Assembly: GCA_036346375.1 (NCBI GenBank)
Contig: CM070512.1
Location: forward strand, 42,702,466 to 42,766,465
From: Guadua angustifolia
Lineage: Eukaryota > Streptophyta > Magnoliopsida > Poales > Poaceae
DNA length: 64,000 bases
Direction: 5' to 3'
The notes beneath the pieces are model-generated. The model saw only the letters and a list, made by a program, of their open reading frames with translations, searched no databases and was not told where the DNA came from. A program made the translations under genes and the position numbers. Shown here in pieces: positions 35,792 through 46,870 of the stretch. The stretch's first letter is position 1; each line of letters starts with the position of its first letter.

Positions 35792-36158
35792 GGTCTTGTT
35801 TGGAAGTAATGTATTTTTATAGTTTTTAGACAATACATTGGTTTCTAATAATATCATAAGGTGTTTGGTTACCATGCCAAAAACTCTGTATTAAAAACTA
35901 TGGTTTGGTAGATACTATGGTATTTTTAGAGTATTTGAAACTCTACTTCAACACAAAGTTTTCATGGTTTTGGCTAGTTTCTTGTCTATTTCTACTCAAA
36001 TATCATGGTTTGTGATGTTGCATTCAAATAGTTGGTAGTTTCAAGGAATACCATGGTTTTAAAGAGGTTTGGTAAAATCATGGTATCCATAACAAAATAT
36101 TTGTAAATAATAGTATATCAAAATCATAGTTTTAAAAAATTATGTTTCTAAACAGGGC
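35792..36158. mobile_element. MITE with GTCTTGTTTGG / CTAAACAGGGC ends
   Basis: The left end GGTCTTGTTTGGAAG and right end TTTCTAAACAGGGC are imperfect inverse repeats, flanked on both sides by TTGA. The element is 367 bp and AT-rich, with internal phrases such as CATGGTTT and CCATGGTTTT repeated in both orientations. It has no coding capacity. The superfamily is uncertain: PIF/Harbinger-like or hAT-like. Confidence 0.6.
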
Positions 36159-36189
36159 TTGAATAGGGACCTGGTGGGCTGAATTTCAC

Positions 36190-37010
36190 ATAATGTCCTA
36201 TCAACTTCAGCCCATGCCCATACTGCATGTCGTACGTGATACACGCATGTGGCATCTACCTTCGCGAGGCTTAAATTTGTTCGGTCAAAACTTTCATGTG
36301 GTATCTCCTATTTTCGTGGTCCCATTATAGTTTTCGTAGATGCCACCTGCGTGTCCCCTTCACATAACATCCTATAAACGCCCATTCTGCTTGTCCTGCA
36401 TGCGTGCGTAGGAGATGCACACACGTGGCATCTACTTTCATGGGGCTAAAATTTGCTCAGCCAAAGCTTTCCTGTGGTATCTCCTATTTTCGTGGTTCCA
36501 TTATGTAGTTTTTGTGGATGACATGCATATCCCCTCACATAACATCCTATCAACGCCCATGCTGCAAGTCCTGTGGGGCCAAAACTTTCGTGGGAAAATA
36601 TCCTGTACAATTAAAGTTTTGGTGTAACTATCGTGCAACCCTACTAAAAAAAGTTTCAAAAAATTCTGAAAAAAATCATGGATATACATCTCAGCTTACC
36701 CCATCTACATATAAAATTTCATGATCAAATTCGTTCTATGCTAGAAGTTACAAAAAAAAGACAAATTTGGGGTGTATTTGAACTATTCAAGTTTGTTAGA
36801 AAATTTGTCTTTTTTATTACTCTTAACATAGGATGAATTTGATCATGAAATTTTATATGTAGATGGGGTAAGTTGAGATATATATCCATGATTTTTTTCA
36901 GAATTTTTTGAAACTTTTTTTAGTAGGGTTACACGGATTGCACCAAAAAACTTTAATTACACCTGATATATTCCCAACTTTCGTGTCCCCTCACATGTAT
37001 ATAAACTTAT
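36190..37010. repeat. Three tandem units of about 174 bp, the third split by a MITE
   Basis: Units start at about 36190, 36363 and 36537 with CATAA(C/T)(A/G)TCCTAT. Shared phrases are GTGGTATCTCCTATTTTCGT, GTGGCATCTAC and GTGTCCCC/ATATCCCC. The third unit is interrupted at AACTTTCGT by the Mutator-type MITE and resumes at 36976. Confidence 0.75.
36592..36975. mobile_element. Palindromic Mutator-type MITE with 9-bp target duplication
   Basis: The element is 384 bp and nearly all of it folds back on itself. TACCCCATCTACATATAAAA (about 36697) on the left is inverse to TTTTATATGTAGATGGGGTA (about 36851) on the right, and the arms run to the ends GGGAAAATATCC and GATATATTCCC. The 9 bp AACTTTCGT flanks both sides (36583-36591, 36976-36984), the size expected for Mutator insertions. 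A second copy is at 59717-60094. Confidence 0.87.
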
Positions 37011-37149
37011 ATGTTATTTTACTACTTTTAAAGATGGAAGACTTCCTAGACAAGGAGCCCTCCCCGTGTCCTCCCTCCATGCAAGCTCTCAAAAAAATAT
37101 GTAATTACGTTTAAATCCTTTAACTAATTGAGGTAATTACAATTTTAAA

Positions 37150-37660
37150 AAATTCCGACAATGCTACTGATGCATTCAGAGCAACTTCATTGATTTAATT
37201 GAGATAATAAATCATGTTAGAAATTTTTGAAATTTTTTTATAAGGGTCTTGAGAGCATGAATAAGATACCATAAAAAAAATTGGACCATGATTAAACTTG
37301 TGTGATTTTTTAAAATTCTGAATGCATTTAAATTTCACTGTTTTTGGTTTTTTAGAGCTATCAAAGGAATTTGATTTTTCAAACTTTTTTGAGAAGAGTC
37401 CTGAGAACATGCCTAAACTACCATAAAATTTCATATTATGATCAAACTTGTGCAATTTTTACAAAAATCTAACAATGGTGCTGATGCATATAATGCAACT
37501 TTACTGATTTAATTGAGTTGTTAAAGCATGTTGGAAATTTTCCAAACTTTTTGAGGTGGGTCCTGAGAGTACGCCTAAGCTATCATAAAAATTTTAAAAC
37601 ATGATCAATCTCGTGCGATTTTTAAATTTCTAACAATGCTACTGATGTATTTAAATTTCA
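37150..37660. repeat. Degenerate tandem repeat, unit about 150 bp, three to four copies
   Basis: Recurring phrases in fixed order are CAATGCTACTGATGCATT, GATTTAATTGAG, GTCCTGAGAGCATGCCTAA, TACCATAAAA, ATGATCAAACTTGTGCGATT and AAATTTCACT. Copies have drifted strongly. It is followed by unassigned AT-rich DNA to about 38180. Confidence 0.65.
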
Positions 37661-38179
37661 CTTATTTTCCGGACACTCACACTCGCGCAGCGTCGTGGCG
37701 TGGCACCGGCGTACGCATCTAGTTTTATCGAAGTTACAACAATTTGAGAGTTTTGGCATTGGGTTGTGTTGGGGATATTTTGCCATGCACTACATTTTCT
37801 TGTGGAACGTTCGTCAAGCATGATTACTAGGGCGTTGGAGAAAAGGGATAAAAGGAGTTCACTATTCAACGAAAGATGACTGAAAGACCTACCTCTAATT
37901 TAGATCTGTACCGCCTTCAACTTATCGTTCCATTGTAGTTTTAGTGGCACGAGAACAACCGAACAAGTACAACAGATATTGCAGAGTCGGGCATGCTTGA
38001 TTATTGGGTATCACGATAGCTACGACAGTATAGCAGTTGTCTGCCGCTGCTTATACGGTGGAGTTTAGCGCTATTTTTATAATTTTGTATTAATATGAGC
38101 TACTATATTTAACAATTATAATAACTGATGAAGATGTAGCCGTGAAGAAGGCAATTGAACATGTCTGCTCTGTTAGCAT

Positions 38180-38768
38180 GCATAGGTTATGCTTGTGGCA
38201 TATATTAACAAACTTCCAATAGAGATAAGGCCAGATTTAAGGGATAACCAAATCATTTTTATAGTCATGTCAATTCATGTGTGTATTCCTCATAAACTCT
38301 AGAAGAATTTGAGTCACAATGGGCTACTATTATTTTTTATTTTGGTTTGGAAAATACGAGTGGCTGGCTGGTCGGTATAGCACTAGGTAATCTTTGGTAC
38401 AAGCTTACTTTATGGACATACCCTTGGTAGGACTTCTTAGAAGAACTTGAAAGTGCCAATTCTTTTTTTTCAATTGCTTTGTTCGTTAAACATGCATTGG
38501 TAGAGTTTTGGGTTCTGTTTGACATCGTAGTCAGGAACAAAGAGAAAAAGAGCTAAAAGAAGACCATGCCAACTTTCACACAAAGCCTCGGTTGAAGACA
38601 CCATGGGCAATAGAGTTGCACGGCAAAGCGTTCACACATGAGGTGTTCACAAAAGTCCAAATGGATGTTGTTGATGCTAGGGGCAGCTATGTTGTTGAGA
38701 CAACAGCACAAGTATGAAACACTAGAGGTACTGTGACGACGGAGGATGGACAATATGTGTGTAGGATC
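38180..38768 (+). pseudogene. FAR1-related / MULE transposase fragment
   Basis: The plus strand shows CLWHI near 38190, EEFESQWATI near 38297, then LVEFWVLFDI and, after a frame change, KELKEDHANFHTKPRLKTPW near 38545 and AFTHEVFTKVQMDV near 38628. Order and spacing resemble the C-terminal half of FAR1-related sequence proteins derived from Mutator-like transposases. Several stops interrupt it. The SWIM zinc finger expected next was not seen; the big CACTA element begins at 38772. Confidence 0.5.
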
Positions 38769-38771
38769 TCA

Positions 38772-39155
38772 CACTACTACAGAACGGCACATTAGAATCG
38801 GTTCTTTTTTAGCATTAGAATCGGTTCTAGTCGCGATACGATGTCCTTAGATGGTGATGAGGTGGAGCTATCAGAATCGGTTTTGACCCGATCGTGATAA
38901 AACGCCATCGAATCGGTTCTTTAAGGAAGTGATTGTGATGATACCATCATCGATCGGTTCTTTAAGGGAAGTGATTCGATGACCCCTCATCGAATCGGTT
39001 CTTTAAGAAAAGTGATTCGATGACACACTCATCGAATCGGTTCCACAAAAGAACCGATTCGATGAGTGTGTCATCGTAATCACTTTCTTAAAGAACCGAT
39101 TGATAATCATCGTAATCACTTCCTTAAAGAACCGATTCGATGACCCATGGGTGTG
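38772..39155. repeat. 3' TIR and subterminal repeats of the large CACTA
   Basis: About ten copies of GAATCGGTTCTTTAAG / CTTAAAGAACCGATTC occur in direct and inverted order, mixed with GTGATTCGATGA. Such clusters bind the regulatory transposase protein in En/Spm elements. The DNA from 39156 to 39620 is AT-rich with no feature. Confidence 0.8.
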
Positions 39156-39629
39156 CCATTTTTGCAAATTCTCCAAAAAAAGCAGATTAAAACAATATGC
39201 ACAATATATATCATCACATTCGCAATACGTAAGGCGGGATGCATATATCACATTCACGTAACGTAAACGCTTTAATTACAACACATATATATCATAGTCG
39301 TTCACAATATACAACACAAACATGGTTGACAATCGACATAGACTTCCTCGATACATATCACATTGACATATATTATTAATATTGTTTACATATGGACTAG
39401 TACGATCGTTAGGATCTCTAAACCTGCCATCCTCTCGATATAACTTCTAACCAAGACTAATCGCATAAGTGGTCTCAGAAATTGTTGAGTGCTTTGTCGT
39501 CTAAACTCTTCTCGGGGATATTGATCTTCCGCAAAAGCGTAAATGATGTATTAATTTCAGTTTCAAAATTTCTATGTAAAGGCTAAGTATATTATTATGC
39601 ACGACATATACCTTAGGAAATGTTGTGAG

Positions 39630-40570
39630 TTGCCGACCACGATGAGCATGTGCCGCATGACATAGAAGCAAGATGGTCACCGCTGCCTGTTGATGGCACC
39701 GTGAAGATAGAAAAAGAAATTCAGCCCACGAAGATTAGATGTCAAAAATTAATCATATATATGCTAGGCACTTGTACCTTAAATCGCTTATATTCGCAGT
39801 TGTCTTGCCCTTTTTTCGTCCGTCGGCCCTCCTTCATCGACATAGTCCGAGAAACCCCTACATACATTGGAGAGCACCATTGAGTCAAAAAATAAACGTA
39901 GTTAAATTCCTCGATGTGTTAGGTTTCAATAATGCGCTTACTTCGCAAGGAGGCTTGATCGCAGATGCCATCGGTCTCTTCTCGATCGAGTTAAATGTGT
40001 AGATCGTGTTTTCACTCGGACGAGGACGAGTAGAACCCAATGGTTGCTTATTAAATAAAATGTAGTGCAAGGAAATAAGTTCACATACGGTTTTAAGTGC
40101 GCATAAGTAATTGAATCGAAAAGTACTACTTACTCCTCGTGGTACGGCAATACAATGAAGTCCTTCTTGACTCGACTTGCAATACCCCTTGATGTAGCTA
40201 GCAACGAACCCCTTTGAAGCCTAGCCATGATCGCAGACACAAGCTCGGGTCGACAAACCCAACTTCGTAGATTCGCACGGCTCGTTGTCTCATTATCTTG
40301 CAACTCGTGTTGAATGTGAGAAAACATAATGCAAAATCCTATAAAAGTCATGAGCGCAAGCTATATGGTGTGATACTCACAGCGTCCATGATCGTAAAGT
40401 AGAAATATCGACGGCTTTCATTTGGTACACACGAATAGATCCTCAAACCGACGGGAATGTTCCATGCTCCTCACGGTGAAAATGTACCATTTTATACTTC
40501 ACGCTGAAGTCGACTCGACGCTCTTCCCCTTCACCTTATCAAGGTACCATCCATGGAGGAGGCAAGTCCA
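39630..40570 (-). pseudogene. Ulp1-like (C48) cysteine protease remnant in the CACTA
   Basis: Minus-strand translation in three frames gives KYKMVHFHREEHGTFPSV near 40470-40510, VGFVDP near 40240, FIVLPYHEE near 40131-40160, NHWVLLVL near 40020-40040 (His region) and CFYVMRHMLIVVGN near 39630-39670 (Cys region). The order fits the Ulp1/C48 domains carried by some plant DNA transposons: active-site His, then Asp, then Cys. Frameshifts and stops separate the parts, so no protein can be made. It lies on the same strand as TNP2. Confidence 0.6.
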
Positions 40571-40869
40571 CTTGCCTAGATCATTCGATTCTGTGCGATG
40601 CAATCGGGGTTTTCCATGCTCGTAGGCCTTATAATCATCTGAGGTGCATGTGGGCTGTGCTAACTCTTCTTCTGGGCAAGGAGTCTCCGAGGTCGGGCAA
40701 TGGGCTTTTCAGTACCTTAAGGGCGTGGCCTCTGTCTGCCTTTGCCCTCTTGGCGGAAGGAGTCTCGGGCCTCCTGTGGTTCTACTGAGAGTCTCGGAGG
40801 CCTCTGTGGTTCTACGGGAGCAGAGGAGGAGGCGCAAGCCAGGAGCAAGAGCAGGAGCAGGAGCAAAGG

Positions 40870-41250
40870 AGGCGGGAGGAACCTACGGCACGCATATATT
40901 TAACTTATCGCAGAGTAGTGGAATGGTAGAGAAGACGTGGAGGACTTTTTACCTTGACCAAGACGACACCGTCGTGGGCCACTTGATGAACGACATGCGT
41001 GCTTGCCCGAGAGTGGTGATATCTTCGCTTGGGGAAATCGAGCACATGTGATAAGAAGTCTTCGTGGGCGTAGTCCACCGCACCTCATGTAGCCCTTCCC
41101 CACAGTGACCATGCACAAGTGTCGGTCTCGTTGCATGGAAATGCAACCTCGTGCAGGTACCTCGACGGAAATCCATCCTCCGTCATGATGGTGAGCTGGC
41201 ACTTCGCAGGCACCTGCAAGAAGTGTACAACTTGAGGAAAAACATTGCGG
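40870..41250 (-). pseudogene. Unidentified degenerate coding sequence in the CACTA
   Basis: The minus-strand frame reads CQLTIMTEDGFPSRYLHEVA, FPCNETDTCAWSLWGRA and, after a stop, DYAHEDFLSHVLDFPKRR. It looks like an ancient protein-coding stretch, probably upstream sequence of the same CACTA second gene as the Ulp1 part, but I do not recognise a family. The stretch at 41250-41540 is pyrimidine-rich with no feature. Confidence 0.3.
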
Positions 41251-41541
41251 GAGTTACACTCGTAGCTTTAACTCAGGAAAAATTAATTATTACCTTCAGC
41301 TGGGGACCGGTCTTATCATTTTTGGAACCGCAGCTGCTAGGTCGGGGCACAGACTTCTCTATGACAGTCGAGGGCATCCGCTCGACTGGGAAATCATCGC
41401 CATCATCTCGGCCCTCAGCGATTCTCACGTGCCATCATCTCCCTCTTATCTCCTCCTCACGTCGTGTCATCTCCCCTCATCTCCTCCTTAATCTCCTCCT
41501 CACCGCTCTCTTAGTGTGTCCTTGAGGCGCCTCACATGCTG

Positions 41542-41667
41542 CCATGACCTTGATACTAAGCACTCACAGCGTCATCTTGAAAGTAGGACTTCTTCGTGTG
41601 TCCCGCCTCTACCAAGCACCCCCTTATGGTCGGACTTCCGATCGCAGCGACGGGGATGTCCTTCGAC
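41542..41667. repeat. Direct repeat R1 (126 bp) left of the LTR
   Basis: It begins CCATGACCTTGATAC, contains GTCATCTTGAAAGTAGGACT and TTCTTCGTGTGTCCCGCC, and ends GGATGTCCTTCGAC. A second copy (130 bp) is at 44993-45122. The pair brackets the LTR-like sequence. Confidence 0.85.
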
Positions 41668-44600
41668 TGTAACATTCTGCTTTTTCGGTTTCTTTAAGTT
41701 GAATTTCAAAATCAACACGTGAAAATTTTCTCGAAATTAATCTAGCTTCAATTGAATCTTCAAAAGTCAAAAGGATTTAATTTGAATAAAGTATAACTCA
41801 AATTAATTATTTATTACTTTATTTGGGTTCCTTGTGCTTCATTTGATTTTGCTGTATTTTTGGGAATTTTTCCGAATTTATTTGCTATTTGTTTGAATTA
41901 TTTGAAGTTTATTTGAATTTCTGATATTTTAATTAATTCGAAAATGTATTTAAAACCTTAAATCATTTTCGGGCTGATTTTACTGTTCCTTTTCCCTCGG
42001 CCTGTTACTGTGCTCCGACCCACCCTTTCTACCGCTTGGCCCGTTATACATAAAACCCTAACGCCAAGTCGCGCGGCAGCCGTGGATGTCCAAATCGACG
42101 GTCACAAATCGCGCCGCCCTTCAACTGAGGAACCGTAACCCTAAAAGCCTTCAGCCCTCATCGTCGGATCAACGATCCAACGGCCCATCTTCGCCCGAGC
42201 TGTTCGGTGATGAAGACCGTCGGATTGGCGCCAAATCTACGCCTTGCGTCGCGCCACGTCGCCCGGTCAGCCGCCGCCACTGGAAAAGAAAACCCTAGCC
42301 GCACGCCGTTTTGGGCGTCCGTGCCCTACGCGACTCCCAAGGTTATAAAAGCCTTCACCGTTTCGATCTGGGTTCGCCGTCCTCGCCGCACTCCATCGAC
42401 CTTTCCGTACCAACGAACCCCGCATTCGGCTACACGCTCTCGCCGGAGTTCCAAGGTCATCTTGAGTCTTCTTCGCCGTTTTGCTCCGTCGCCGGTGAGT
42501 CTCCGGTGTCGTTCTTGGTACCGTAGAGATCCTTGCGTCGTGCTCTTCTTTATCCGCACTACTCCGTGACTAATCCATCGCTTCGTCAATTTCCAAGTCG
42601 TCGTTCCCATCTCCGTCGTGTGGCGCTACAGTCTCGCCGTCGACCTCTCTCCGCAATTTCCAGCCGTCGGATCGGTCTTCAAGGGTCGGATCTACATCAC
42701 ATCTTCCTTCGGTAAGCCCCGAGCCAACCTCTGCCCTGTTCTGATCGTGTAAGCTTTGCCATCGCCACGTCTAGCACATGTGTACGCTTTGTCATCGCAT
42801 GTGTTGGCCACGAACACGCCGCGTGTGCGCCATGTGTTGCCACGTCGTGGCCACCGTTTACTCTATACCTACGTGGCGCCACGTGTGAGTCATGTGTCCA
42901 CCACATCTGCGCCATGTAGTCGCCATAGATCTGCATGTCGTGCCACATCACTACCACACGCACATGTGTCGCCACGTCCGTGCCACGACACGCCACGTCA
43001 GTGCCACTGGGCGCCATGCTAGTGCCATGCGTTCGCCATGTCAGCACCACTGAACCGAGCACTGGGTCACCGACATGAGGGTCCCACCCGTCAGCCACTA
43101 ATTTATTCATAAGTTTTTCCGATTAATTACCGAAAATCCGAAACTCGGCCAATCCGAGCCTGACACATGTCATCTTTTATTTTTCCCGATTTTCTTCCAT
43201 TTAAAACTTCGGAAAGCTCGTTCTCCTCCGTTCGAACTCCGATTTGAATGATTCAAATTTCTAAATTCATCTAAAATCAAGATCTATCTGTTGGTGTCAT
43301 TTTTATGAATTTTTGAATTTTATTTATTTCTGTTTATTTATTGTTTTGCCTCGATTAGCGTGTTTGGCGTGTAGACGCAACCTAATCGGTTGAGCGAGAG
43401 GAGCATCCAGCGGAGGTTGCAGCAGCGGTAGAGAGTGAAGGCAAGTCTCCCTTGACCATTTTGAACCCAAGTTTATGAAATGTTATTTTGTCTTTTAAAT
43501 TATTGCATGCTTATTATTTGCGTACTGTACTTTAATGTCATTTTAAATGCTTAGATAGATGCCAAATTGTTATACCCACATTGATATTCATTTTGACAAC
43601 CATTGACACCCTAGGAAAATTAATTACTGTTAATAATAATCATTTTCGTATTATGGGACGGTAGAAAATGCTTAGCCATGCTTAATCACGTCGGTACCTT
43701 ACCATTATGGAAATGCTTTCAATCTTTGATTCAAATGGAATTGTGAAAATATGGCAATTGGTGTTGCCGGTATTAATTTGAGATTAAAAGTGAAAAATGA
43801 TTTAGACCGGGGCGGATTGGTTGAATGGCGGGTGCGGAATGCACAAAATTTTGGAATGTGATTGTCCGCCCTAGTCAATTAAGGACCGGTCGTGTGTTAC
43901 CTTGGGCCATGCTATACAGTACAACCACATGTCTATATGGGTGCGACTGCTAAGTAATTTGCATGTATCGTTATTTGACTTCGCCGCCATGGTCAGGCGG
44001 GTTTGTCGGTCGACACTTGCAAGGCGCAAGAGGGGCTTCGATCAAGCGGAGGTAGCCCTACCAATGTGGAACCTTAGCGCGGAGTCGGTAGCAGTATATG
44101 CATTGTAAAGGCCTTGTCATGATCTCTCTGCCGACACACCAAAGGAAGTGTGTTACTGGCCTGGCACAAAGGGTTGATCATGTCGTGTGGGTAAAGTGTA
44201 CCAGCTCTGCAGAGTCTTTAAAACTACTTGAGTAGCCGTGCCCACGGATAAGGGCAAGCGTGGAATGCTTTCACATAGTAGATTTTCTGGTTTTTGGTTT
44301 TAAATGGAAAAATGATGATTTGGTTTAAAATGAAAAATGTGGTTGGGAATCATGAGCGCTAGAGCTCCGGGTTTTAGTTTACGCTAGAGCCAACAAGGTA
44401 GTTGGAACCTGAAAAATTGTTATACTTCAAAGTTAATTAATTATGCTATTTACATTTTGTTAAATGCTACTTTATGAAATTATTACGTGTATTTAAATTT
44501 CAATTTCGCTTTATGCAAATGAGCCCTATATGCTTCCTTTGTTCAAGCTATGCATTTAGTTATTGCATTATGTTTCCGAGACTTGCGAGTATGTTGCATA

Positions 44601-44995
44601 CTCACCCCCGCTTTTCATTGCGGGGCTGCTTATTCCATAAAGCAGATGATGGGAGAAGTGGCTATCCAAGAGCCTGTGATCCGCCGTTCGACATCTGTGG
44701 CGAGGACTATGAAGAGGATGATGACTCGTTCTTCTAGGGAGCGTACCCCAGTCGGTTGCCTGTGGGCACACTGATTGGCTCTTTTTGTTCTACATTTTCA
44801 CTGCTACATTTTCACTTAAGCCGTAAGGCTCCATACTTGTAATAATGTGATGATGATGTTACACTCTTTTGCTTAATACTGTTGTTTACTTTATGATATG
44901 CCTGTGTTATCATCACTGTATGACTGTGTGTGCTAGCTGATCCTGGACTAGCACGGTTGAAACACAGAGGGTTCGGATTTGGTAATCCGGATCCA
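41668..44995 (+). repeat. Probable solo LTR of a large gypsy element
   Basis: It starts TGTAACATTCTGC and may end at ATCCGGATCCA, giving about 3.33 kb with TG...CA ends. Inside, an AT-rich start is followed by a GC-rich part with a TATA-like GGTTATAAAAGCC (about 42340), then GTGTACCAGCTCTGCAGAGT near 44187, the layout of long chromovirus LTRs. No gag-pol is present. The part at 42740-43050 holds a dense set of CCACGT / CATGTG phrases. Frames in it have no recognised protein. Confidence 0.55.
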
Positions 44996-45122
44996 TGACC
45001 TTGATACGGCACTCGCAGCGTCATCTTGAAAGTAGGACTTCTTCGTGTGTCCCGCCCCTACGGCAAGTACCCGCCCCTTATGGTCGGACTTCCCGATCGC
45101 AGACGACAGGATGTCCTTCGAC
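44993..45122. repeat. Direct repeat R2 (130 bp) right of the LTR
   Basis: It matches R1 from CCATGACCTTGATAC to TGTCCTTCGAC with small length differences (for example CCCCTACGGCAAGTACCC against CCTCTACCAAGCACCC). R2 follows the LTR directly and R1 precedes it directly. Confidence 0.85.
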
Positions 45123-46489
45123 CCTTGGCTCAGGAAGGTCCCCTGTTCTTTTCGCTGGCTTACCTCTTCCTGTAATAAGCGAATACGAATTTGATTTGAA
45201 ATACAACAAGTTGGGTCAATTGTATTGTACTAAGTTAGATGTCTTACGATGGTAGAGACGACTTGAGCTGTAGCGAGGTTTGCAACTACAAGCTGCCGTC
45301 AGGGTTTCTTTGTCCTCGCTAATACCTGGGCTATGCGTCTCCTCGAGATATGTGGGAGTAAGGCATCATCGTCCGGAGTGAGTGCACTCCTCGGCTAGTC
45401 GCGCCCACTCGCCTTCTTCCCTCATAGCCGCTGTCTCGAGGTGGTGCGGGTGCGTGTTAAGCCTCCGAACAGCGGTGTTCCTCTCTCTCCGCTTCGCTTC
45501 GGCGCACCCTTCATCCTCGTGAACTCCGCCCAAACATCGTGGTCACAAATGGATACCTCTCGAATGGTGTACGGCCTTTCAAAGACGCACTGGCTGTGGC
45601 ATAAGGGTCTTGAAGTGCCTCAAGGCCACACCCATCCTCTTCAAGGCGCACTGTCCTCGCTTTGGGTTCATCTTCCTCCTCTATAATCCATTTACTCTTA
45701 ACCTCGTCCCCACAACCGATTCTTCGCTCGTGACGACTTCCTTTCTCCAATCCTTAATTGTTATGGGCACTCTCTCCTCACCAATTGGCCAAGAAATGAC
45801 CCAGATCGCCCCATGTACTTAGGAGGGCCCGTGCAGGACTTCGTGGCATTGAAGCGGAGAACTGCGGCGTTCTCCTGTAGCCCCTTTGTTTGGTCCTCGG
45901 GTCTTCCTCACCTTACTCGCCCTTTAGTAATTGGAACCATGCTCGGCCCTCGAAGACCTTCTACTGTTCAAGCATTTGAGCCGATGCTCTCTAGTTGCGA
46001 CATTTTGAGTTTTCTTATCCGATAAGGTCATATGTGTGACATGAAAGAAAGCAATTTGAAGCTACTATATGCACTTGACAATAAATCTTGTAAAGGATCA
46101 ACAGATAATTCATAGTATGCAATTGTTCCAACAAAAGTCTATCTATTGACCAACTAAATAAGTTCAATGATAACTCCTAATCTCTAAATTGAACGGATAC
46201 ATGTGGGTTACGTAACTTAAACTTTAACCTATGCTTAGATAAAAAAACAAAAGCCCATTCCATATGACAAGTGAATTTAGCACTAGCAGATGTTTACTTA
46301 TACCAACAAGTTTCATATTTCACAACATCAACAGAGAATTTGAGCATTAATGTACTAATGCAATGGCAATAATACTTGCAAGACAATGTGAACAATAGGT
46401 CGGTTTTCGATACTTGCAAGAATAGCAACACAAGAAGGTCAAGTTAGTGTTTACATAACATGCAATATCTCAAGACCAACTAAATACGC
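45123..46489. other. CACTA interior, no recognised gene
   Basis: Short frames such as those at 45441-45686 and 45813-46025 have no motif. At 46160-46240 there is a shortened relative of the structured element at 46490-46870 (CTCCTAATCTCTAAAT ... GTGGGTTACGTAACTTAAAC) that lacks the folded centre. Confidence 0.4.
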
Positions 46490-46870
46490 ACCAACAATAA
46501 CCCCTAATCTCTAAATAGGTTTGGTCCTAATCCCATTCGAGGATATGGTTCGAGCAAGTTCCTAAGCGTTGTACAACTTCAGAGAAAATTTCAAGACATC
46601 TTCACTGTTCTCCGGATACACGCCTCGACAACAGTCAAGAGGGTGTGTATCCGGAGAACACTAGGAAACGCTACCCAAAATCAACTCTGAAGTTGTACAA
46701 CATAGCTCAGGAACTTGCCCGAACCACATATCCTCGAACTGTCCAAAAAACGTGGACAATTCGAGACTGCTTGCTTATGAATATGCTATTCCAGCATATT
46801 TATAAATAAGCACTCTCGAACGGGAGACGTAGGTTACGCAACCTAAACTCTAACATATGCTGAGATAAAA
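46490..46870. repeat. Highly folded leader-like element, copy 1
   Basis: Outer arms at 46537-46584 and 46686-46738 are inverse (TTCGAGGATATGGTTCGAGC against its complement). An inner pair, GTTCTCCGGATACA / TGTATCCGGAGAAC, lies at 46606-46660. A second hairpin follows at about 46758-46830 (TTCGAGACTGCTTAT / AATAAGCACTCTCGAA enclosing ATATGCTATTCCAGCATAT). The same arrangement is found at 56165-56545. Confidence 0.85.

Noticed and set aside
42756..43110. Frames with repeated His/Val/Thr on both strands
   Set aside because: They come from the CCACGT/CATGTG cluster within the LTR; no domain.
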